From: Malania oleifera
Taxonomy: Eukaryota > Streptophyta > Magnoliopsida > Santalales > Ximeniaceae
Reading direction: 5' to 3'
DNA: 64,000 bases
Assembly: GCF_029873635.1 (NCBI RefSeq)
Contig: NC_080418.1
Location: 9,629,062-9,693,061 of the forward strand
Within the stretch, counting starts at the first letter, position 1. The number at the start of each line of letters is the position of its first letter. The notes beneath the pieces are model-generated. The model saw only the letters and a program-made list of their open reading frames with translations. It did not search any database and was not told the origin of the DNA. The position numbers were made by a program, and so were the translations under genes. Of this stretch, positions 56,033 to 64,000 are shown in pieces.

Positions 56033-58260
56033 ACAAGGCTTAAAATCTTGTTATCTTGTTTTGATGCTAACAAACAAGTGGAATTTAACATATTTGTGTG
56101 AGTAATGTTATTTCAGGGCTCAAATATGAGAAAGTAAGGTTAAAGTGCTCACAAGGATCAAATGAAGCTTAAATGAGTCAAAGCATGGATTTAAAGATGA
56201 TATATTAAACCTTGAAGAATATGAGATCATGCATGATTTGTTGAAAGTCAAGGAATGTTTAAAGTCAAAAGAGCCAAAGAAAAGCAAATTGAGAGAGTTC
56301 AAAGAATATTAAAGCTTGAAGACCAAGAAAGGGTCAAAGCAAGCATGAAGACTTGAGCATTTAGAATGTTAATGTCTTAGAAGTCTCATGTAAGTGCTTT
56401 AATATTTAAAATATCGTTTGAAATATTTTGAAGCTCTTAGGTTAACTTCTTAGACCTAGATACCTTTTAAAATACTTGAAAAATATTTATATAAGGTCAA
56501 AAATTATTTTAAAAAGGTTAGAATCATTTTTGGAATGAAAAGCACCAAAAAGAGTTTTTCCAAATGCTGTCAATTTTTATACATCCGCATTGAGGTAAAT
56601 TTTTCTCTATCAAAATATCCTTATTTTAAAATGTGTTCAACATGAAAGTTGTAGTATTTTCTCTTATCTATATTTTGAAATAAATAAAACCTAATTTTGA
56701 GTTATACAAAAAAAGTTATGGCCAAAACACTGAAGTGGGGTCACAACTGTCAACTAACCGAACACTATTCACAGGAGGAACTTCAGCTGACTGAACAACA
56801 CACATAACCACTTCAGACGACCGAAGATTAAATTCGTCATCTAAATATTTTTTGCTGATTTTTTTTTTTTTTGAGGCAAAACCACCTCAGACAATTGAAC
56901 CCGAAAGTTCAGTCATCTGAACACTGTTAACGGGTAGAAATTTTTCAAAATTTATTTTTTAAACATTAGTTTCTTATGCTCCAAACTTTCTAAAAACTTA
57001 GGAAATTATCTAAGGAAACTTTAGAAACAAGGAAACTTTTGCAAGCCTACAAATACATGGTTTTGCAAATCAAAAACACACTAAGAATTGAAAAATCTCT
57101 TTGTGAAGCTAAAAGCACTCTTGTTCTTACAAGTTCTCTTGCTCACTCATTGTAAAACTCTTTTGTTAAGATATTATGAAGTGCTAATCCTTCCTTCTCT
57201 GAATTCCTACTACTAATCCTCATCTAAGAAGGATATTGGTGAATTCTACACTTAAGTTTCATTGTATTTCATATTGATATTTTACATTGAAATATATAGT
57301 GCTGAAATTGTACTAACTTGCTTTTTGTGAGAATATATTTGTACGCATATTATATATTGTTTCTTGTAGTTCTTTGACGTTCCAAGGATTGTTTGGATCG
57401 TTGGCTAAGCAAGGGGATATTGCTTAGAGAGTCGGGCTTTATCCTAAAGGAGTGACCGAACGAGGGGACATCATTTGGAGAGGCGGGCTCTAGCCTAGTG
57501 AAGGAGTGTTTGAGCGTGGGGTATGGCTTGTAAAGGTTTTGTTCCACCCGTCAACGGAATAGGTTTAGTGAATCCTTTCATGGTTTTCCAAAGGCGAGGA
57601 CATAGGCTAGGTATAAGCCGAACCTCGTAAAAATTCCGGTCTCACTCCCTCTTTCCCTATTCTTTATTTTTAGTTCATATTTAAATTGCGTGGATGGTTT
57701 AAATTTGAAAATCATATAAATTACTTATATTTGGAAATCAAACAAACTTAAGGTTTAATTTTAATATGGGTTTCGAAAACCGAAAGGGAGTACGTTGGTT
57801 GAACCATTCTTTGCGGAAACCATACGGGAGTACGTTACTTGGTTAAACATCCAAAGATAAATTAACTGAGAGTTTATTTGGATTCTGAATATTTGGAAAG
57901 AGTGATTGGATGATGCATTGAATATTATATTGAAGGAACAAATTCATATATACAGGGGTTGGTTCAAATTCATATTAACAACAAGGCTTCACTCAAGCTG
58001 AGAATTCTTATGATTGTTTGGTTTCATCATCAAAGTAAATTGATTGGTTTGGTTGAAAAGTTCATTACTTGTCTGGTTAAGCAATAAGTGTTATGGTTGA
58101 AGATTGAATGTTTACTTAGTTCTTGTTTGATTGACAAAATAGATAAACAAGTAAAAGAATTGGTTAAATATTAAAAGAAGTTAAGGACTTTAGAAATAAC
58201 TAAAAAGAAATTTTTAAAAGCCAATTCACCCCCCCTCTTGGGAAGTTATTCCTAATTTCA
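56033..58260 (+). mobile_element. Solo LTR S5 in element C's RT (probable Copia)
   Basis: 2228 bp from TGTTGGCC to CCTAATTTCA. The flanking 5-mers CCTAT (56028-56032) and CCTGT (58261-58265) differ by one base. It ends with CAATTCACCCCCCCTCTTGG, like S4. It contains a few GACCGAA/GACTGAAC motifs, so it may belong to a family related to S4. Confidence 0.82.
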
Positions 58261-59482
58261 CCTGTTCATTAGGTCCATAAATACCGTCGGAGCGTTAGTC
58301 AACCCGAATAGCATAACTAGAAACTCGTAGTGGTCATATCTGGTTTGGAAAGCAGTCTTTACCACATCCTCAAACTTAACTTTCGCCTTATGATACCCTG
58401 ATCGTATATCGATCTTAGAGAAGACCTGTGTTCTCTGCAGTTGGTCAAACAAATCATCTATACGAGGGAACAGGTATCTGTTCTTAACTGTTACCTTGTT
58501 AATTTCATGGTAGTCAATGCACATCCTCATTGACCCATCTTTCTTTTTCACGAACAACACTGGAGCTCCCCAAAGCGAAACAATGGGTTTGATAAAGCCT
58601 TTATCCAGTAGTTTCTGCAACTGCTCCTTCAACTCTTTAAGTTCTGTCAGAGCCATCTGATATGGAGCTTTAGAAATCGGTACCTTTCCTGTCAGCAATT
58701 CAATAGCGAACTCCACCTCACGATCAAGACGTAAACCAGGTAAGTCTTCAGGGAATACATCCGGGAATTCATTAACCACTCGGATAACCTCGAGCTTTAA
58801 CTCATCCTGTGGTGGCTCCTTTACACATGCTAGGTACCCTTGACACCCGTCCAAGAGTAACTTTTTTTCTTGTATTGCTGATAGAATCTGTGGGGCCGAG
58901 AGCACACACTATCCCACGAACTTATACTCATGTCCATCTGGAGGTCTGAACACTACCTCTTTCCGGTTACAGTCGATGACAACATAATTGGAGGAAAACC
59001 AGTCCATCCCTAGAATAACATCCAACTAGTACATGTCGAATACCACTAGATTCACTGGTAGCGTCCTTCCCTGAATTTTTATAGGATAATCCCTCAACTT
59101 CTTCCTATATATCACCGTACTCCCCAATGGTGTCGCCACGGACAATTCCGCATCCTGACTTGGGTTTCAACCCCACACAATTTCACAAAATTTGTAGATA
59201 TAAAGGAGTGGGTTGCTCTCGAATCAAATAAGACAATGACTTTATTCGAAAGCAATAACATGGTACCTATCACCACGTCGCCCGCATTCTCTGCATCGGC
59301 AAAGGTAAGCAAGTAAACTCTCGCGTGAACCGTGTTTCTTTATAAATTTCCCCGAGGCACCTAGTTACCTCCCCCGTACTGATTAAGTGTAGGCGTAGCA
59401 CTCATCGACGCACAACACACTCGTGCCACGTAGCCCTGTTCACCGCAACGGTGACAATTACCTGTGAATGGCTGACACTCAC
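58261..59482 (-). pseudogene. Element C pol remnant, upstream part (zinc knuckle, PR, RT start)
   Basis: Minus strand: zinc-knuckle residue near 59482-59440 (NCHRCGEQGYVARVC), protease region about 59312-58950 (LFDSRATHSFIS), the linker with [20 protein letters not shown] (~58800), and RT with [16 protein letters not shown] (~58525) and [16 protein letters not shown] (~58320). Broken. Confidence 0.8.
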
Positions 59483-61991
59483 TGTGATGACCCAAAAATA
59501 TATATATGATTAAAGCACAATAATAATAAAATAATAAAAATGGTCACTGAGTTAATATCAATACAGAAGTGTTTTTCTGTAAGATCCTTGATTCCATGTT
59601 TGATGCCTAAGAAAGACCTTGTCTAAGCGAGTGCTCAGAGACCACTACGGCTCAGTCGCTCCCTAGAGGTCGGTCTGGTCAAAATGGAATTTCATAGGAT
59701 AAACAGGATAGACACTGTTTGTACACGTAAATAAGTATATATACATAAAATAGTGTTTTGATAGACATAATTTGTAGAAATACATAATAAGATAATAATA
59801 TAGGTATCATATGTGGGGCCCACAAGACTATATGGGGTCCACATGAGTCCCGGAGCCACAAGACACTGTTTATATACGTAAATAAGTACATAAAATAATG
59901 TTTTGACTGATATAATTTGTAGATATATATGATAAAATAATAATAATATAAGTATCCTATGCGGGGCCCACAAGACTGTGTGGGGCCCACATGAGTCCCG
60001 AAGCCATGTAGAGGCTTACATGAGTCTCAAAGCTATGTAGGACGCATAAAATCGTATGAGGATTATTGGAGTTTCGTAGGATCCATTTGGGTCTCGAAAT
60101 TGTGTACGGCCCACAAGACCAGGTGGGGCCCACAAGACCATGTGGAGCCCACATGAGTTTTCAAAATTTAAATTTAATTCTTGTTCAAAAATAAATAATA
60201 AAATAAATAAATACTAAAAATAGTTTAAAAGTAATAACAATGATAATAATAATGATAATAATGATTAAGAAAAATAATAAAATAATTAATTAACTAATTG
60301 ATTAATTAATTAGGTAAGTAGTTAATTAAAAATTTATTTAATGGGAATGGTGGCAAGTACTCCCACATGGCCTTCATCCCCATCCCATACTCAACTCATA
60401 CCTTGCCCATCCCTTGCCCATTCTTTAATTTTTAAAAAATTATAATTTCACCCATCTCCCCACACTTTTATAAATTTCATTTCTTCCCCAAAATTTTCCT
60501 ATAAATAGGGAGCTCTCAACCTTCATTTTTCACAACAATTTTCCAAGGAAGAGAAGAATTAGTGAGTGAAAGAATTTGTGGTGGAGAGAGAATTTTTGAA
60601 TAAGTTTTCAATCACCCACTCTTTCCGATCTCATTTCTTAGAGATAGTTACAGTGTTCGTAAGGAAGAAAGTAAGTAAATTTTGATTATGTTAGTTTTTT
60701 TTTTTATTTAAAATTCATACCCGAGTTTATTTTATAAGTAAATTTCAATTATGTTAATTAGTTCCACAAAATTTTCATGAGTTTATTTTTACACGTATTT
60801 AATTATACCAGTTCTATCTTTAATATACTTGCATCTATTTTTGGGTTAAGAAATGTTCTAATCCCCTCGGGTAAATTTTCAGCATTTATTTCTATTCAAA
60901 AATAAAATTATATATATATTTAAAACAAAAATTGTGTGGCATGAGTTTATTTCTACGTTACATTTTTTATGAAAATATGAGTAAAGATGAGATTTTCATG
61001 ATATTATTTTAAATTGCATAAATTATAATAAGATGCTTTTAAAACCCCTTATGGCAACGAAAGTTCAAAGTTACAGATGTTCGATACCGCAGCTTAAAAT
61101 TTATACAGATCAGAGTGCACCCACACTGTTTACAGAGTGGTTATTTATGTTAGTGGATTTCTCCTGAGTGCACACCTGGTTCCGGACCAGGACTTAATAA
61201 GGAAAATCTCACTTAAAGTTTACATACGTTGATTTAGTTTGGTCGGCCAGCCAGCTAAGTCCAGTTTTCGGACCGCACAACCCAGTCATGGGGGTAAACA
61301 TGACTTACGGCAAACAGGCCTAAGGGTGGTTTTTATAATATATGTTTATAAATATTCAATTACGTGTATAAAGTTATTGATGATTTGAAGGAAAAGTGTA
61401 AGTTTAAGTGAAAAGGATCATTCTGGTGCTTAAATGACGATCTAAGGAAAACGTATAAGGAAAAGTATATGTATGTTTATCATTAAATATTTTTATAGTT
61501 TTAAAGTTAAAAGTTTAATTTAGCAGTTATAGTATATGATTATAAAAATTTACTGTTGAAATTGATGACAAAAGTTTTATGCAGAAATTTTTAAAGTTAT
61601 ATTTATTCTAAAAGCAGTCTTGAAGTTATAGTATTAAATATTGTTTACGAAATTCTTTAAAAGCTCATTTTGGCCACACACTAAAAATAATCTTATTTAC
61701 TTACTGAGCGTCGCTCACTCCAATTATATTTTATTTCAGATAACTCTGAAGGACATGTCGGAAATCAGGCTTAGCAAGCACGCGGGTGGGAATTAAAAAA
61801 ATAAAGATTGATTAGAAATATTAGTATGGTTTCAGATATTTATGTTTGTGTAATTTTTCTTCTTTTGAAATAAATAATTGTAATATGGATAATTAGTGCT
61901 CTGGTTTAATAAAAATTGAGTTTATTTGCTTCCGCTATAAATCAGTAGTAAAAAGTTAATATCCCAGACCCCTCGGGGTTGGGGTGTTACA
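59483..61991 (+). mobile_element. Solo LTR S6 in element C's gag
   Basis: 2509 bp from TGTGATGACCC to GGGGTGTTACA. The flanking 5-mers CTCAC and CTGAC match at 4 of 5. TATA box TATAAATA at 60500-60507, GTAAG donor-like site near 60671, and the GGCCACACACT / TTACTGAGCGTC / CTCACTCC / TTTCAG box at 61672-61739. The first 700 bp contain an imperfect ~150-bp duplication with GGGGCCCACAAGAC (59715-60005). Confidence 0.85.
59715..60005. repeat. ~150-bp tandem duplication in S6
   Basis: Two copies share ACACTGTTT..TACGTAAATAAGTA, TATAATTTGTAGA, GGGGCCCACAAGACT and CCCACATGAGTCCCG/TCCACATGAGTCCCG. Further GTGGGGCCCACAAGACC echoes lie at 60110-60150. Confidence 0.85.
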
Positions 61992-62903
61992 CTGACCCTC
62001 ATGCCACCTATGGCACCCATAACATCGTGCACGAGATGAATCCCCCTGTGAGCCCCATGGTTCCACCTCCTATCATTTACCAACATCGTAGTTATTCTTC
62101 TTCCATTGCCCCAGACAAGCACTAGTATGAGAACTAGAAGGCGCTAGCCTTTTCTTCTGATCTTGGACTACCACTTCCTCTTGAAGACTAGCTTCAGCCA
62201 CGGTAGCTTTATCCACCAGCACAGCAAATTCCCGAATCTTCAGAACTGCCACCTACTTACGGATATCCTTCCTCAAACCCTTCGCGAACCTCCGAGTCTT
62301 CTTATACTCACTCGATATCAAGCACGTAGTAAAATGAGATAGCTCGATGTACCTGGCCGCATATCTCTGCATCGTCAAGGTTCCCTGGGTTAGACTTGAG
62401 AACTCATCTGCCTTCACGTCTCAGGTGGAAGCTGAGAAGTATCGATCGAAGAATACCTCCTTGAAACGGCTCCACGTCATCTTTGATGGCCCGATCCTCT
62501 GCTCCTCCAACAGACTCACGACCATCCACCATCTCTCAGCTTCACCTACTAGCTGAAATGTAACATAGAGAACCCTCTGTTCGTCTGTGCAATGTAGAAC
62601 TTTCAATATCTTCTCCGTCTTCTGCACCCAGTTCTCAGCCACTATTGGGTCAGATCCTCTAGTGAACATCGGAGGATGCATGAGGGTAAATTTCTCGATA
62701 GTGCAACCCGCAGTAGTAGGTGGACGTTCCTGTCCCCTAACACTCCGCCCAATATCCCACAAGACCTGCTCAGTCAAGCCTCGAGGCACGGTAGGAGACC
62801 CATCACCTGAAGTCCCCTTCGAGCTACCGTCCAAGTTGTTATCCTTGGGCTTCATTCTAAAAACTGGATAAGAATAAATTAGTATTCCTATGTCATAGCA
62901 CAA
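61992..62903 (-). pseudogene. Element C gag remnant
   Basis: Minus strand, start [20 protein letters not shown] at 62867 within the frame ending 62421. The gag core includes [20 protein letters not shown] and [15 protein letters not shown]. It is the counterpart of element B gag. Interrupted by S6 at its zinc-knuckle end. Broken. Confidence 0.82.
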
Positions 62904-63185
62904 TTAATACAATCCTTGTAAAATAATTATGTCAACATCTAAACTCTCGATTCCAGGTCTGCCTCACCACACTGACACGAAACCATCATTGGTTTGTCGT
63001 GGTTTTACTAAAATCGTCATTCCAAGAAAAACACAAAACACCGTCAATGAATTCTTGTCTAGCTACAAGACAACCCTCAACGTACTCTACCCATATCTCA
63101 ATCTACCCATTCCTTACATTCCTATACTCTGGTATGTTCACCTAATCAAGCCTAACCAAGTCTTCAAGACCTAACAACCTGGTTA

Positions 63186-63197
63186 GCTCTGATACCA
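63186..63197 (-). other. Primer-binding site of element C
   Basis: GCTCTGATACCA is a perfect reverse complement of TGGTATCAGAGC, 3 bp from the 5' LTR. Confidence 0.9.
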
Positions 63198-63200
63198 ATC

Positions 63201-63255
63201 CATCACGCCCCGAACGCCAAAAGTGGGCTCCAGGGTGTGATCTGAGAACCTAACA
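63201..63255 (-). repeat. 5' LTR of element C, inner end only
   Basis: CACGCCCCGAACGCCAAAAG and the following GTGTGATCTGAGAACCTAAC match the inner end of the 3' LTR at 41054-41103 and 49486-49495. The LTR is then interrupted by element J. Confidence 0.82.
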
Positions 63256-64000
63256 TGTAACGACCTGCTATTTATTTTCCAGTTCCATTTTATTTTTTTA
63301 TTTTTTTATTTTTTTTATTTTTTTATTTTTTTATATATATACTATGAAATTTATAATGCTCTGATACCTACTAGATTAAACCAAATCATAAACCTAAGCA
63401 GCGAGAAGCGGAACTTATATAAACACAATAAAGAAAATATACAATACCAAAGTGCTAAAATATTCCCAAAATATACATATACGACTTTTTCCCAAAATAC
63501 CCTCAACTGAGTAACCTTTCTAAAATATTCACTCTACTGACATACCTGAACTGTAACCTCCTTTATCTGCGAGCCTGATATACTCGCCTAATTGGATCAC
63601 CTGAAAAAAAAATTAATTTAATGGGATGAAACGACGCTCAGTAAAACGAAATATGTTATTGCTAGTGTGTGGCAAGTGAGTTACAATACTATTAAGATCT
63701 GTTTCTATATAATCATGTATAACTGAATCTGTAAATATAGTACAAATAATATAAACCACCACCCTTCTTATGTTGCTTAACATATCTGTATTTTAGGTTT
63801 CTATACATAATACTTTATATATATATATAGGTACATTCCCTGTTTTTGTGAAACTGTACATACATAATAATAACTGAAAACTTCCCTGGATGGATAAATG
63901 TATGTCATGATTTAACCCCTCATGACAGGGTTGTACGGCCTATAGGCGGGATCTATCCTGGTTGGCCGACCGACCAGGATAAACCACTATACTCTGTCAA
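63256..64000 (-). mobile_element. Element J: LTR of a family related to element A, truncated by window
   Basis: Starts TGTAACGACCTGC, the reverse complement of the A LTR end. It has T-rich AT pentamer/hexamer repeats (63288-63345), an internal PBS-like GCTCTGATACC (63358-63368) at the same relative place as in A, the TTTTTTCAG / TTACTGAGCGTC / GCCACACACT box (63599-63678, minus), and the palindrome-containing block CCTGGTTGGCCGACC (63957-63971). Whether it is a solo LTR or part of a full element cannot be seen. Confidence 0.8.

Larger units (their letters stand above)
41054..64000 (-). mobile_element. Element C: Ty3/Gypsy chromovirus, minus strand, heavily nested
   Basis: A fossil chromovirus reading right to left and running off the window. 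Its 3' LTR is at 41054-53433 (split by element B and solo LTR S4). The internal region is 53434-63200 (split by solo LTRs S5 and S6). The PBS is at 63186-63197, and the 5' LTR starts at about 63201 and is interrupted at 63256 by element J. Gag (MKPKDNN start) and pol are close relatives of element B. It sits in the right repeat of the TRIM-like element. The coding region is broken about ten times apart from the insertions. Confidence 0.85.

Noticed and set aside
59679-60154. Minus-strand frames with repeated GPTWSCGP-like words
   Set aside because: They translate the ~150-bp duplication and GTGGGGCCCACA motifs of solo LTR S6; not protein-coding.
1-64000. A bacterial-type defence or biosynthetic system
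   Set aside because: The window is plant nuclear DNA; no operon-like gene clusters, no organelle insertion and no such gene families were seen.

Overview
This window is plant nuclear DNA, almost certainly from a eudicot. It combines AT-rich intergenic sequence, intron-bearing host genes with typical plant families, a plant tRNA-Asp gene, and dense nested LTR retrotransposons of plant chromovirus (Ty3/Gypsy Tekay/Del-like) and Ty1/Copia type. Nothing prokaryotic is present.

Layout. 1-17698 is a pile of Gypsy elements: element A (+, about 114-6759) sits beside the gag of element D (-, 6760-15214), which carries two solo LTRs (7446-10328 in its gag, 12413-14621 in its 5' LTR). D in turn abuts the leader and 5' LTR of element E (-, 15215-17698). 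A host gene island runs from about 17.7 to 37.4 kb. It holds a tRNA-Asp(GTC) gene (18882-18953), a four-helix membrane protein gene (19111-19659), a GT4-type glycosyltransferase gene (20410-21906), a Copia element (22119-27481), an orphan C-terminal exon-like tail with a 3' UTR (27485-28068), and a five-exon minus-strand gene for a small serine-rich plant protein (29722-32251), which I assembled from its splice sites. 32.3-37.4 kb is AT-rich and gene-free, with old duplications. 37456-40292 is a solo LTR. 40394-41053 is a miniature non-autonomous LTR element (TRIM-like). From 41054 to the end is element C (-, Gypsy), loaded with insertions: full-length element B (+, 41104-49485), solo LTRs at 49925-52012, 56033-58260 and 59483-61991, and element J (from 63256).

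The retroelements are fossils. Every coding region is interrupted many times, and paired LTRs differ at roughly one base in ten where I compared them by eye. Six solo LTRs have 5-bp target duplications (four perfect, two with one mismatch), so unequal recombination between LTRs has been frequent here.

The most interesting signals are non-coding and shared by LTRs that otherwise look different: (i) a 34-nt block near the 3' end of elements A, B and C; (ii) a hairpin next to the polypurine tract at fixed spacing; (iii) clusters of GTCGAC-centred palindromes just upstream of the TATA box in seven LTRs; and (iv) a recurring LTR plan of TATA, CT-rich leader, GTAAG donor-like site, then a GCCACACACT / TTACTGAG / GTCTCACC / TTTCAG box. 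Together these suggest a conserved promoter, leader and intron-like module across this chromovirus group.
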